From positions 18,958-82,957 of the forward strand of contig JANXVF010000011.1 in the NCBI GenBank assembly GCA_025351785.1: a stretch of DNA of 64,000 bases, written 5' to 3'. Position numbers and translations under genes: made by a program. This document shows, in pieces, positions 26,959 through 36,409 of the stretch. Source of the stretch: Flavobacterium sp. (lineage in GTDB: Bacteria > Bacteroidota > Bacteroidia > Flavobacteriales > Flavobacteriaceae). Every line of letters starts with the position of its first letter. The stretch's first letter is position 1. The notes below the pieces were generated by a model. That model was not told the DNA's origin. It saw only the letters and a list, made by a program, of their open reading frames with translations, and searched no databases.

Positions 26959-27501
26959 CTATTTTTTTGTTTTTGGCTCAGTCGGACCCTTTTTTATAGT
27001 CACTTTTTTACTCTTTGTTTCTTTTTCAGATTTTTCAACTTTATCAGTTTTCAGAATTTCTTTTGCATCTTCGCCAGAAATTTCTTTTGCTTCAGAGGCT
27101 TCAATATTTTTTGGTTCTTCTTTTGAAACTAAACCTTTACTTTGTAAAATATTATACCAATTAAAAACTTTTTTTATATCTGATGGATACACTCTTGTTG
27201 TATCATAATCAGGAACTATTTCTGTAAAATAAGCAATTAATTTATCGTTATCTTCTTTGTGGGAAATTGTAGGTCCTTCATTTTCTTTTACTGCAATTTC
27301 TCGCATAATTTCTGCAAGAGGTTTTTCAGTAGTATGTGTATACATTGATATTTCCGATAGTAAACTCACATTACTTTTCATTCCTACAGTTATTTTTTTT
27401 CCATCAAGTAATGATTCGGCTACAAATCCTGATCTTGTTTGAACTTTTAATGCATACAAACCTGGTTTTCCAGAAATGGCTAATATTTTTTCTACATTCA
27501 T
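26959..27501 (-). CDS. DUF5606 domain protein
   Basis: A 180-residue protein of a family largely limited to Bacteroidota. The conserved N-terminal part (about residues 1-130) includes KILAISGKPGLYALKVQTR, VAESLLDGKKI and KVFNWYNILQSKGL. The last 45 residues are a lysine/glutamate-rich low-complexity tail (KEISGEDAKEILKTDKVEKS and on). No catalytic motif or signal peptide. The 42-base gap from the peptide deformylase gene upstream suggests one operon. Function unknown; the conserved linkage with def hints at a translation-related role. Confidence 0.88.
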   Translation of the reverse strand: MNVEKILAISGKPGLYALKVQTRSGFVAESLLDGKKITVGMKSNVSLLSEISMYTHTTEKPLAEIMREIAVKENEGPTISHKEDNDKLIAYFTEIVPDYDTTRVYPSDIKKVFNWYNILQSKGLVSKEEPKNIEASEAKEISGEDAKEILKTDKVEKSEKETKSKKVTIKKGPTEPKTKK

Positions 27502-27543
27502 TTTTTAATCTTTATGATTTTTTATAATTTATTGATTTTTAAA

Positions 27544-28131
27544 TTACCTGCCTTTTTTGTTTACAAATCGCATTCGATAGTCAGGAAATGCTTTACCATC
27601 CATTATATTTTGCAATTTCTTTTTTATTAATGTTTTTTTTAACGAAGATATTTTATCTGTAAATAATATTCCTTCAATATGGTCATACTCATGTTGAATA
27701 ACTCGTGCAATTATTCCATCATAAATTTCAGTTTTTTTGATGAAATTTTCATCAAAGTACTCAATTTTTATTCTTTCGTTTCTAGTTACGTCTTCGCGAA
27801 CATCTGGAATGCTCAAGCAACCTTCATTAAAAACCCACTCATTTCCTTCTTCAAGTAGAATTTTTGCATTTATAAAAGTTTGTTTAAATCCTTTCAATTG
27901 CTGTTGTTCGTCTTTAGACAATTTTTCGCTATCACTAAAAGGTTCAGTATCTATAACAAAAAGGCGTATCGCTAAACCAATTTGTGGTGCTGCTAAACCA
28001 ACTCCAAAAGCATTATACATGGTTTCATACATATTAGCAATCAACACATTTAAGTTTGGATAATCTGATGAAATTTCGTCACCTATTTTTCTTAAAACTG
28101 GATCACCATACCCAACTATTGGTAGTATCAT
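27544..28131 (-). CDS. def: Peptide deformylase
   Basis: A 195-residue metalloenzyme that removes the formyl group from nascent N-terminal methionine. The three diagnostic motifs are present: GVGLAAPQIG, EGCLSIP (metal-ligand Cys) and QHEYDHIEG (HExxH with both metal-ligand His and catalytic Glu). N-terminal MILPIVGYGDPVLR is typical for the Bacteroidota enzyme. An exact TAnnTTTG promoter element lies about 50 bases upstream. Confidence 0.97.
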   Translation of the reverse strand: MILPIVGYGDPVLRKIGDEISSDYPNLNVLIANMYETMYNAFGVGLAAPQIGLAIRLFVIDTEPFSDSEKLSKDEQQQLKGFKQTFINAKILLEEGNEWVFNEGCLSIPDVREDVTRNERIKIEYFDENFIKKTEIYDGIIARVIQHEYDHIEGILFTDKISSLKKTLIKKKLQNIMDGKAFPDYRMRFVNKKGR

Positions 28132-28179
28132 TGTATATTCAAATTTGGAAATTTAAAAATTTTAATTAAAAAACTTCTA

Positions 28180-28187
28180 CAAAAGTA
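28180..28187 (-). promoter_or_regulatory. Promoter -7 element of def
   Basis: The minus strand reads TACTTTTG, an exact TAnnTTTG match, 49 bases before the def start codon. Confidence 0.5.
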
Positions 28188-28224
28188 ATGAAAAAAAATA
28201 AAGAACTTTAAAATATTGAATGTC

Positions 28225-28258
28225 AAAAAAAAACTCCAACCTTTCGATTGGAGTTTAA
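28225..28258 (-). terminator. Terminator of the M1 peptidase gene
   Basis: AAACTCCAA (28231-28239) pairs with TTGGAGTTT (28248-28256). On the minus strand a run of nine T follows, just beyond the stop at 28274. Confidence 0.8.
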
Positions 28259-28273
28259 AATTAAATATTTTTT

Positions 28274-30517
28274 TTAGTCTTTAGTAAATTCGAAAGATTG
28301 ACCTGAAATGGATAATGTAAATCCTGTTTTAGCATCATTATATTGAACTGTAACTCCAGCTTCTTTAAAAGTAAATTTACCATTTCCTTCATTTTCTAAC
28401 GGCAACGAAGGCTGACCTGTGGCATTCATAACTAAATTTCCGTCTTCATCAATAGCTGTTACTTTTATAGGAATTTTTTTGCTAGAAAAATTACCGAGAT
28501 ATGGATCTAAACTAGCCGTTTTCTCAATGCCATTTTTTGCATTTGTCCATAAATTATTTTCATCATTAATATCAGGAAAAACATTATCAGGATCTAATGT
28601 AATCGAATCTAATTCTTCATTTGAATCAAATTTAAAAGTCCAAGAGTTATTTCGCTCCCAAATTTCGACAGGTAATTTTTTTCGTGTTACAGCACCGCTT
28701 TTGGTTTTAATATCTAAAACTACTGGCATCGCTAACTTTTCTAAATTATCGATTGTGATAATAGCACCGTTTTTAGCATCATTTTTTACATATTTTACTT
28801 TTGAAATAGATTGATCTAATTTCCAATTATTAAAAAACCAACCTCTCCAAAACCAATTTAAATCTTCGCCCGAAACGTTTTCGATTGTTCTAAAAAAATC
28901 ATCTGGCATTGGATGTTTAAAAGCCCAACGGTCTACATATGTTCTAAAAGCAGCATCAAAACGATCTTTTCCCAAAATTTCATTTCTTAAAATATCTAAA
29001 CCAGCGCCTGGCTTAAAATATGCTAAAATGCCTAGATTTTTTTCTTGCAAATTATCCGGAGCAGCCATAATGGGTTCCATATCAGAATTTGTTAATGTTG
29101 TAGCCGCTTGATGCAAATTTGCTGTTGGTTGTTTATATTCTCCATTATTAAAATCTTGAGAACTTACACCATTTATAAAAGTATTAAAACCTTCATCCAT
29201 CCAAGCAAACAATCGCTCATTAGATCCCACAATCATTGGAAACCATCCATGACCAAATTCATGATCTGTAACACCCCAAAGCGACTCACCTTTTGAAGTT
29301 GATCCACAAAAAACGATACCTGGATATTCCATTCCTCCTGCATTTGAAGCTACATTTGTTGCAGCAGGATAAGGAAATTCAAACCATCTTTTAGAATAAT
29401 TTTCGATTGATGTTTTAGTATATTCGGTTGCTCTGCCCCAAGCATCTTGCCCATCACTTTCTACAGGATAAGTAGATATTGCCAGCGATTTTTTACCACT
29501 TGGTAAATTAATTCGTGCAGCATCAACAATAAAAGAGGCTGATGAAGCCCATGACACATCACGAGCATTTTTTATTTTAAACTTCCATGTCAAATTAGTT
29601 TTTCCAGCAGGTCTAGAAGTTGGATTAGTTACTTCATCTGCAGTTCTTATCATGACAGTTTTATCACTTTTTTTTGCAGCTTCCCATCGTTTTAATTGCT
29701 CAGAAGTATATACCTCGTTAGGATTTAATAATTCGCCTGAACAAACTACAATATGATTTGCAGGAGTTGTAATCGCTACATCAAAATCTCCATATTCTAA
29801 ATAAAATTCGCCTGCGCCAAGATAAGGATGTGTATCCCAACCTCGAATATCGTCATAAACACACATTCTAGGATACCATTGTGCAACACAGAAAATTTTA
29901 CCATTTTTAGTATCTAAAATTCCCATTCTGTCAGAACCATACTCGGGTGAAATAAATGAGAACTCAAATTTTAATTTAATGCTACCACCGTTAGCATTTA
30001 ACTGTTCTGGCAATTCAATTTTCATTCGTGTATCAACTACCGAATATTTAGCCTCTTTTTCAATCAATTTACCGCCTATTGTAGCACTAATTTTAACCGA
30101 TTTAAATTTAAATCCACCATCAAAATCTTGACCTTTATCACCATTTCTGCTTCCTTTAAGAGGAATTATTGCTTTTCCGCGGGAATCCTTTTTAAATAAA
30201 TTTTGATCTACATTCAACCATAAAAACCCAAGTTTATCTGGACTATTATTAGTATAAGTTAGCGTTTCGCTTCCTGTAATTTCGCTAGTTTTATCATTTA
30301 ATGTTGCTACAATAGAATAATCAGCTCTGTTTTGCCAATATTTTGCTCCAGGTTGTCCACTTGCGGCTCTTGTGTCTGTGCCATTTTTAGTATAAAAATT
30401 AGTACCAAAAGCTTCATTATAATTATAGTTTGATTTTGGTTTTTCCTGTGCAAAAGAGAGGAAAAATCCAAAACTTAAAGCCATAACCGAAAATACTTTA
30501 AAAAAATTGTTTTTCAT
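28274..30517 (-). CDS. M1 family zinc metallopeptidase (exported aminopeptidase)
   Basis: A 747-residue exported peptidase. Residues 1-23 are a signal peptide (ending LSFAQ). The catalytic core has the substrate-recognition motif GGMEYPG (394-400, in place of GAMEN) and the zinc site HEFGH (419-423) with E442 as third ligand in the WMDEGFNTF segment. The N-terminal beta domain and the C-terminal region (about residues 620-747, including a [14 protein letters not shown] stretch) are as in flavobacterial M1 homologues. It probably trims peptides in the periplasm or at the cell surface. No T9SS tail is seen. A TAnnTTTG promoter lies 27 bases upstream. Confidence 0.93.
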   Translation of the reverse strand: MKNNFFKVFSVMALSFGFFLSFAQEKPKSNYNYNEAFGTNFYTKNGTDTRAASGQPGAKYWQNRADYSIVATLNDKTSEITGSETLTYTNNSPDKLGFLWLNVDQNLFKKDSRGKAIIPLKGSRNGDKGQDFDGGFKFKSVKISATIGGKLIEKEAKYSVVDTRMKIELPEQLNANGGSIKLKFEFSFISPEYGSDRMGILDTKNGKIFCVAQWYPRMCVYDDIRGWDTHPYLGAGEFYLEYGDFDVAITTPANHIVVCSGELLNPNEVYTSEQLKRWEAAKKSDKTVMIRTADEVTNPTSRPAGKTNLTWKFKIKNARDVSWASSASFIVDAARINLPSGKKSLAISTYPVESDGQDAWGRATEYTKTSIENYSKRWFEFPYPAATNVASNAGGMEYPGIVFCGSTSKGESLWGVTDHEFGHGWFPMIVGSNERLFAWMDEGFNTFINGVSSQDFNNGEYKQPTANLHQAATTLTNSDMEPIMAAPDNLQEKNLGILAYFKPGAGLDILRNEILGKDRFDAAFRTYVDRWAFKHPMPDDFFRTIENVSGEDLNWFWRGWFFNNWKLDQSISKVKYVKNDAKNGAIITIDNLEKLAMPVVLDIKTKSGAVTRKKLPVEIWERNNSWTFKFDSNEELDSITLDPDNVFPDINDENNLWTNAKNGIEKTASLDPYLGNFSSKKIPIKVTAIDEDGNLVMNATGQPSLPLENEGNGKFTFKEAGVTVQYNDAKTGFTLSISGQSFEFTKD

Positions 30518-30543
30518 ATTGATTAGTGTTGAAATTTGATGTA

Positions 30544-30551
30544 CAAAAATA
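30544..30551 (-). promoter_or_regulatory. Promoter -7 element of the M1 peptidase gene
   Basis: The minus strand reads TATTTTTG, an exact TAnnTTTG match, 27 bases before the start codon. Confidence 0.45.
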
Positions 30552-30639
30552 ATTAAATGTAAGACTCTATTTAATTTATTTGTTACATAATTTTATAAAA
30601 TAAATTTATTAGGTACATTTACTACATAAAATTTTACAA

Positions 30640-31494
30640 TTGATTTCAACTATTTCTAATTTCTTTTTAACTGCTACAATAAATTCGAGAGGAGCTGAAT
30701 TGACTTTTTTAAAAAATAATGAATCAAATAAAAATTATATTTGGGATGCAGATCCCACAGTTTGGGCAAAACATGCGCCAGTTTTATTTCCTATTGTAGG
30801 TAGCTTAAAAAATAACAGTTATAGCTATAAAAATAGTAAATATTCACTTTTTAGACATGGTTTTGCTAGAGATTCAGAGTTTGAAATCATCAGTCAAAAT
30901 TCTCTTGAAATAAAATATTCTTTAAAATATTCGGAGCATACTTTAAAAAAATACCCTTTTAAATTTGATTTGCAAATAACTTACACGCTCATTAATAATT
31001 TGTTATCTGTTAATTATCATGTTTTTAATTTAGATAAAATAACAATTCCATTTTCGATAGGAGGTCATCCTGCATTTTCTTTATCTAAAAATATTGAGAA
31101 TTATAGTTTAGAATTTGAAACTCAAGAAGTTTTAAATTGTTTCACTTTGGTAAATGATTTACTATCAGATGCTACTTATGACATAAATTTAATTGATAAA
31201 AAAATGTTGCTTTCATCTGAAATTTTTGAAAATGATGCTTTAATATTTAAAAAATTAAAATCTAAATTCATCATACTTTTAGAAAATGAAAAGCCATTAC
31301 TGAAAATTAAATTTAATGACTTTGAAAATTTAGGAATTTGGACAAAAAATCAGGCTCAGTTTATTTGTATAGAACCTTGGCTTGGATATTCTGATTTTGA
31401 AAATGCTAGTGGGAATTTGTTTGAAAAAGAAGGAATTCAAATTCTCGAACAAAATAAAAGTTTTCAATGCAGTTACTCTTTAGAAATTTTATAA
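30640..31494 (+). CDS. Aldose 1-epimerase family protein
   Basis: A 284-residue galactose-mutarotase-like protein of the YeaD/LACX subgroup, which interconverts sugar anomers or acts on hexose-6-phosphates. Family features: INSRGAELTFLKN, YIWDADPTVWAKHAPVLFPIVG, the catalytic-type histidines in FRHGFAR and GGHPAFSL, and IEPWLGYSD near the end. The start is a TTG at 30640: a TAG stop lies 27 bases upstream and no in-frame ATG exists between them. The GNAT gene begins 9 bases after the stop, opening a four-gene run to 34781. Confidence 0.88.
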   Translation: MISTISNFFLTATINSRGAELTFLKNNESNKNYIWDADPTVWAKHAPVLFPIVGSLKNNSYSYKNSKYSLFRHGFARDSEFEIISQNSLEIKYSLKYSEHTLKKYPFKFDLQITYTLINNLLSVNYHVFNLDKITIPFSIGGHPAFSLSKNIENYSLEFETQEVLNCFTLVNDLLSDATYDINLIDKKMLLSSEIFENDALIFKKLKSKFIILLENEKPLLKIKFNDFENLGIWTKNQAQFICIEPWLGYSDFENASGNLFEKEGIQILEQNKSFQCSYSLEIL

Positions 31495-31503
31495 ATTGCT
31501 TAC

Positions 31504-32064
31504 ATGTTAGAAATTAATTTTCATCCTTTCAAAAATTTAAAGACTAAAAGACTAGTTTTAAGAAGAATAATCGAGACCGATTGTAACGAAATTCTTGAAC
31601 TTCGTAGCAATCCAATCACTATGAAATATATTCCCAGACCCATAGCAAAAACTATAGATGATGCAAAAACACATTTTAAAACTATTGACGAAAAAATTGA
31701 AAATAACACAGGGATAAACTGGGCAATAACTCTCAAAAATTCTGATAAAATGATAGGAATTATTGGTCATTATCGTTTGCAACCTGAAAATTACAGGTGC
31801 GAAATTGGCTACATGATTTTGCTAGCATATCAAGGTCAAGGCATTATAACTGAAGCTATAAAAGTAGTTTTAGAGTATGGATTTGAAGATTTAAATATGC
31901 ATTCTATTGAAGCCGTAATTGATCCTGATAATTTAGCGTCGGAACGTGTTTTACAAAAAAATGGATTTATAAAGGAAGCACATTTCATTGAAAATGAATA
32001 TTATGAAGGCAAATTTTTAGATACAGTAATCTATTCCATTTTGAAAAAAAATTTTAAGAAATAA
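31504..32064 (+). CDS. GNAT family N-acetyltransferase, RimJ/RimL type
   Basis: A 186-residue acetyltransferase. The RimJ/RimL-like start is LKTKRLVLRRIIETDCNEI, followed by EIGYMILLAYQGQGIITEA, which includes the acetyl-CoA-binding Q/GxGxxG/A loop, and SERVLQKNGFIKEAHF. These enzymes acetylate protein N-termini or small amines; the substrate is unknown. It is packed between the epimerase and ABC ATPase genes (9- and 4-base gaps), so it is co-transcribed with them. Confidence 0.92.
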   Translation: MLEINFHPFKNLKTKRLVLRRIIETDCNEILELRSNPITMKYIPRPIAKTIDDAKTHFKTIDEKIENNTGINWAITLKNSDKMIGIIGHYRLQPENYRCEIGYMILLAYQGQGIITEAIKVVLEYGFEDLNMHSIEAVIDPDNLASERVLQKNGFIKEAHFIENEYYEGKFLDTVIYSILKKNFKK

Positions 32065-32068
32065 AAAA

Positions 32069-33232
32069 ATGAACGAATTTGAAAAACAGTTTCAGGAGTT
32101 ACTTAGTTTTCTGAAATATGAGGATTTTACTATTTTAACCAAACGAATTATTGATTTGACTCTCGATACCGAAGATATAAGTCAGTATAGAAAAACCAAT
32201 GAATTTTTAATTTGGTTAGATAAAAATGAAATAACATCAGAAGTAAAAAAGGAGAAGTTTGAACACATTTTGAACGAATTGTATACGATTTTGAGCAAAA
32301 AACCAATGGCAGAAAAAACAATCTTGGTAGCTACTTCAGGTTTACAAAAAAATTATGGCTTGTCGAGTTTTTCTCTTGGCCCAGTTGAGTTAGAATTGCA
32401 TCAAGGTGAAATTTTAGGACTTGTAGGAGAAAACGGAAATGGAAAAACTACTTTACTACGTGTTTTATGTGGCGAATTATTCCCAACATCAGGAAAAATT
32501 ACTTACAATTTTGATTACCAGGATAGCTACGATTTAAGAACTAAACTTGTATATATTCCGCAACGAACAGATACTTGGTACGGTTCTATGTTTGAAAATT
32601 TACAATTTACAGCGTCAAGTTACGGATATAAACCAGACGAAAATGAATTGATTGTCGAACTAATTATTGCACGATTAGGGTTGCGAAAATTTAGAAATCA
32701 TAGTTGGAAAAACCTTTCCTCTGGCTATAAAATGCGATATGAACTTGCTAGAATGTTGCTTAGAAAACCAAAAATTTTATTGATTGATGAGCCTTTAGCA
32801 AACTTAGATATACTAGCGCAACAAACAGTTTTAGACGATTTTAAAGCCATTGCAAAATCGCCTTTTAGACCCATAGGTATTGTAATGAGTTCGCAACAAC
32901 TGTATGAAGTAGAAAAAACTTCTGATCAAGTAATATTTTTAAAACAAGGAAAACAAAAAAATCTACACGAAAAAACTACAACTGATAATTATATAGTTAC
33001 TGAAACATTTTTAGTCATAGAATTTGAAAGTTCGAATACACAAAACGAGCTTGGCGAACTTTTTAAAACGTTAGAATTAATTTCATTGCAATATAACGGC
33101 GGCACTTTTGTGGCAACTTTTCCTGAAAAATTTACAATTTATGATTTTATGAAACTAGTTATCGGAAACAAAATTAATTTAAACTATTTCAGAAATATAT
33201 CAAACTCAACCCGTCGCTTTTTTGTATCCTAA
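32069..33232 (+). CDS. ABC transporter ATP-binding protein with N-terminal helical extension
   Basis: A 387-residue ABC ATPase. Residues 1-85 form an unusual charged helical extension. The nucleotide-binding domain follows: Walker A GENGNGKTT (120-128), Q-loop near PQRTD, variant signature LSSGY (216-220, instead of LSGGQ), and Walker B ILLIDEP (236-242). The last 90 residues form a small C-terminal domain. The next gene starts 10 bases later and encodes a multi-span membrane protein, so the two probably make an ABC-2-like system. The substrate is unknown. Confidence 0.9.
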   Translation: MNEFEKQFQELLSFLKYEDFTILTKRIIDLTLDTEDISQYRKTNEFLIWLDKNEITSEVKKEKFEHILNELYTILSKKPMAEKTILVATSGLQKNYGLSSFSLGPVELELHQGEILGLVGENGNGKTTLLRVLCGELFPTSGKITYNFDYQDSYDLRTKLVYIPQRTDTWYGSMFENLQFTASSYGYKPDENELIVELIIARLGLRKFRNHSWKNLSSGYKMRYELARMLLRKPKILLIDEPLANLDILAQQTVLDDFKAIAKSPFRPIGIVMSSQQLYEVEKTSDQVIFLKQGKQKNLHEKTTTDNYIVTETFLVIEFESSNTQNELGELFKTLELISLQYNGGTFVATFPEKFTIYDFMKLVIGNKINLNYFRNISNSTRRFFVS

Positions 33233-33242
33233 ATAAATTATC

Positions 33243-34781
33243 ATGCTAAAAAAAATTCAAAAATATCTGCTTATAAATCATCCGTTACTTTGGAATTTAA
33301 AAATTGTTCCAGTTACTTTTTGTTTATTAATTTTTAATATTATTTTCTTTCTAATTGGTTTCAACCAAGGTAAACTCGACTTTAGTGAGTCTCAAAATAA
33401 TTATAATTTTAATGATGGTACTATAATTTTCTTTAGTATTTTGATAGCTATAATTTCTTTTATTATTTGGATTGTATTGTACTTTAAAAACAATTCGTTC
33501 AAATCATATTATCCAAAAAAAAGTTTTTCGTTGTTCAAAGAGTGGATTTGTGTTTTTATAATTAGCTTTTTGATTACAACCTTTATAGTCAGTTTTTTAG
33601 TAGGAAAAGATGTTAGAGTACGAAGTTATTATACTGAAAAAGAAGCAAAAAAACTTTGCGAAACATTAAGTTTAGGTTCATATTTTCTCGAAAATTCCTA
33701 TGAAAACTATGAATATACAACTTTAGATACCGTACAAAATGATACTGGAAAAACTGTAATTCCTATAAAAAATAATTATGTAATATTTAATTCAAAAAAA
33801 TATGGTTTACAATCACTGCTAAACAAAAATTTATCAACCTTTACTTTTTTTAGTCAATCTGATGATTCATTACATAAAATAAAAATAAAAAACTGGTTAG
33901 TAAACAACCAAAAAGATTCCGTACAATTATTATTTAAAAATTATTTAGCAATTTCAAAAGAGCATGGATTGTTGTCAAATATCGACGACAAAAAATGGTT
34001 GCAATTAACATTTGATTACCCAAGTTTTGAAAATTACAAAAATATTGGCAAAAAGGAATCTGATTATAATGCAGCTTTTTATGCTACTAACCAAAATAAA
34101 TATGAAACGGCAAGCACACAAGTAGCTTTGCCAAAAATAGATACAGCGTCACAATACATAAAAATTATAGGCAAACAAGAATATGTCTTCAATAAATATT
34201 TTGTCCCGGCAGATAAATTAGAGTTTTCATACAACAAAATATCCGAAAGTTACAACCATCCAAGCATCAATTTTGACACTTTTATAATCCCAATTTATGT
34301 AGCTCTAGCACTATCATTACTAGTATTTACATATAGAGTAACCTCAAGAAGAAATTGGCTAATTGCATTAATTTCACTCGGAATTATCAATATAATTATA
34401 GGAATTTTTAGTGCAATATCATCCTCTGGAATTTTCTATTTAATGGCTGTTGGACTTCTCACATTAGGTTTATTTATTTACTTTGTACTAATTTTAACTC
34501 GCAAAAAAGGAAAAGGAATCTCGGGCATAACACTAAATGCATTACTGTGGCTTTTACCAACATTTATTCCTGTTATTTATTATCTCTTTATCGAATTTTT
34601 AAAAATTTCAAGCAATTATTATTCGCTCGACTATAAATTAAAAAATAAAAGTTTTCCCTTAATCAATTCACTCGAAGAAAATTCAATATTCATGTTTTAT
34701 GTTACGATTTTATTTGTCATTACAAGTATGATTTACTTTTCATTTTCAATAAAAAAGTGGAAAGGATTAGCAGAAAGTTAA
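33243..34781 (+). CDS. Multi-span membrane protein, probable permease partner of the adjacent ABC ATPase
   Basis: A 512-residue membrane protein. Three hydrophobic segments lie near the N-terminus (about residues 22-40, 60-82 and 96-117). A large polar domain of about 230 residues follows (120-350), then five segments (about 352-372, 376-396, 400-422, 433-455, 483-504). This layout, with a big extracytoplasmic loop after the first helices, resembles some ABC-2/lipoprotein-export permeases, but I recognise no family motif. It is the last gene of the run that starts at 30640. The assignment as permease rests on the 10-base gap to the ATPase gene. Confidence 0.8.
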   Translation: MLKKIQKYLLINHPLLWNLKIVPVTFCLLIFNIIFFLIGFNQGKLDFSESQNNYNFNDGTIIFFSILIAIISFIIWIVLYFKNNSFKSYYPKKSFSLFKEWICVFIISFLITTFIVSFLVGKDVRVRSYYTEKEAKKLCETLSLGSYFLENSYENYEYTTLDTVQNDTGKTVIPIKNNYVIFNSKKYGLQSLLNKNLSTFTFFSQSDDSLHKIKIKNWLVNNQKDSVQLLFKNYLAISKEHGLLSNIDDKKWLQLTFDYPSFENYKNIGKKESDYNAAFYATNQNKYETASTQVALPKIDTASQYIKIIGKQEYVFNKYFVPADKLEFSYNKISESYNHPSINFDTFIIPIYVALALSLLVFTYRVTSRRNWLIALISLGIINIIIGIFSAISSSGIFYLMAVGLLTLGLFIYFVLILTRKKGKGISGITLNALLWLLPTFIPVIYYLFIEFLKISSNYYSLDYKLKNKSFPLINSLEENSIFMFYVTILFVITSMIYFSFSIKKWKGLAES

Positions 34782-34821
34782 TTTTTTTTAGGAGCAATAA
34801 GTTTAGGATTTATCAAGTATG

Positions 34822-34900
34822 GCAATTCCAGCTTTCCCTCCAAAACTCTTGTTCCAAAAAGAAAGAACAAGAGGTTTTTCCTCGTCAATCTGGGCTAAAT
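34822..34900. repeat. Palindromic intergenic repeat-like element
   Basis: An imperfect inverted repeat forms a 13-base-pair stem with one bulge: arms 34842-34854 (AAAACTCTTGTTC) and 34865-34878 (GAACAAGAGGTTTT). It is framed by AATTCCAGCTTTCC on the left and CGTCAATCTGGGCTAAA on the right. From general knowledge of Flavobacterium genomes, intergenic elements with ends like ATTCCAGCTATCC and CGGGGCTA around a variable stem occur repeatedly, and this looks like a diverged member. Only one copy is visible in the window. It lies between the ABC operon and ffh. Confidence 0.45.
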
Positions 34901-34984
34901 CTAAACTATTTTGAAAGTCGATTTAATTTTTAAAAAATCAAACTATCTAAAGTTAAAAACTAAAAAATCATAAATCAAAAATAG

Positions 34985-34992
34985 TATCTTTG
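34985..34992 (+). promoter_or_regulatory. Promoter -7 element of ffh
   Basis: TATCTTTG is an exact TAnnTTTG match, 23 bases before the ffh start codon. Confidence 0.55.
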
Positions 34993-35015
34993 CATTTCAA
35001 AAAAAATACAATACT

Positions 35016-36344
35016 ATGTTCAATAATTTAAGCGATAAACTAGACAAAGCCTTTCATATCCTTAAAGGCCATGGCAAAATTACCGATGTAAACGTAGCCG
35101 ATACTTTAAAAGAAGTTCGTCGTGCTTTGCTCGATGCCGATGTTAATTTTAAAATCGCTAAAGATTTTACAACTAGAGTTAAGGAAAAAGCTTTAGGCCA
35201 AAACGTTTTAACAACTTTGCAACCTGGACAATTATTGGTAAAAATTGTTAAGGACGAATTAACAGAACTTATGGGTGGTGAAGCTTCGGGAATAAATCTT
35301 TCTGGCAATCCAACCGTTATTTTAATGTCGGGTTTGCAAGGTTCGGGAAAAACCACTTTCTCAGGAAAGCTAGCCAATTATCTAAAAACAAAAAAAAATA
35401 AAAAACCACTCCTTGTTGCTTGCGATATTTATCGACCTGCAGCTATAAACCAGTTGCATGTAGTTGGAGATCAAATAGGTGTTGAAGTATACTCGGAACC
35501 AGAAAATAAAAATCCTGTCGAAATTTCGCTAAATGCAATTGCTTACGCAAAATCAAACGGATTTAATGTAGTAATTGTAGACACAGCAGGACGATTGGCA
35601 GTTGACGAGCAAATGATGAACGAGATTGCAAATGTTCACAAAGCAATTAAGCCACAAGAAACCTTATTTGTAGTTGATGCAATGACAGGTCAAGATGCAG
35701 TAAACACAGCAAAAGCTTTCAATGATATTCTAAATTTTGATGGAGTTATTTTAACAAAATTAGACGGAGATACTCGTGGTGGTGCAGCAATTTCGATAAA
35801 ATCGGTAGTAGATAAACCTATAAAATTTATTGGAACTGGCGAAAAGATGGATGCTATCGATGTGTTTTATCCAACTAGAATGGCAGAAAGAATTTTAGGC
35901 ATGGGCGATGTTGTATCGCTTGTAGAAAGAGCTCAAGAACAATATGATGAAGATGAAGCAAGAAAAATTCAGAAAAAAATTGCTAAAAATGAATTTGGTT
36001 TTGACGATTTTTTATCACAAATTCAACAAATAAAAAAAATGGGAAACATGAAAGATTTAGTTGGAATGATTCCCGGTGCTGGTAAAGCATTGAAAGATGT
36101 TGAAATAGAGGATGATGCCTTCAAGCACATCGAAGCTATAATAAACTCAATGACACTTACTGAAAGAACAAAACCATCAGTAATTGATATGAAAAGAAAA
36201 ACCAGAATTGCAAAAGGATCTGGAACTAAGATTGAGCAAGTAAATCAACTAATGAAGCAGTTTGAGCAAATGAGTAAGATGATGAAAATGATGCAAGGTC
36301 CGGGAGGAAAAAATATGATGCGAATGATGAGTGGCATGAAATAA
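35016..36344 (+). CDS. ffh: Signal recognition particle protein Ffh
   Basis: A 442-residue SRP54 GTPase that binds signal sequences of nascent membrane proteins together with SRP RNA and docks on FtsY. N domain (residues 1-90), then G domain with P-loop GLQGSGKTT (106-114), DTAGRLAVDE and TKLDGDTRGG. The methionine-rich M domain (about 300-442) ends in KMMKMMQGPGGKN and further Met residues. Length is normal. A hairpin terminator follows at 36353. Confidence 0.98.
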   Translation: MFNNLSDKLDKAFHILKGHGKITDVNVADTLKEVRRALLDADVNFKIAKDFTTRVKEKALGQNVLTTLQPGQLLVKIVKDELTELMGGEASGINLSGNPTVILMSGLQGSGKTTFSGKLANYLKTKKNKKPLLVACDIYRPAAINQLHVVGDQIGVEVYSEPENKNPVEISLNAIAYAKSNGFNVVIVDTAGRLAVDEQMMNEIANVHKAIKPQETLFVVDAMTGQDAVNTAKAFNDILNFDGVILTKLDGDTRGGAAISIKSVVDKPIKFIGTGEKMDAIDVFYPTRMAERILGMGDVVSLVERAQEQYDEDEARKIQKKIAKNEFGFDDFLSQIQQIKKMGNMKDLVGMIPGAGKALKDVEIEDDAFKHIEAIINSMTLTERTKPSVIDMKRKTRIAKGSGTKIEQVNQLMKQFEQMSKMMKMMQGPGGKNMMRMMSGMK

Positions 36345-36352
36345 AAAAGTAG

Positions 36353-36380
36353 AAAGGCGCAAAATTTTGTGCCTTTTTTA
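36353..36380 (+). terminator. Terminator after ffh
   Basis: AAAGGCGCAAAA (36353-36364) pairs with TTTTGTGCCTTT (36365-36376) with one G-T pair, followed by T residues. Confidence 0.75.
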
Positions 36381-36409
36381 ATTTACTGAAAATCTTAATA
36401 CATAAGAAT

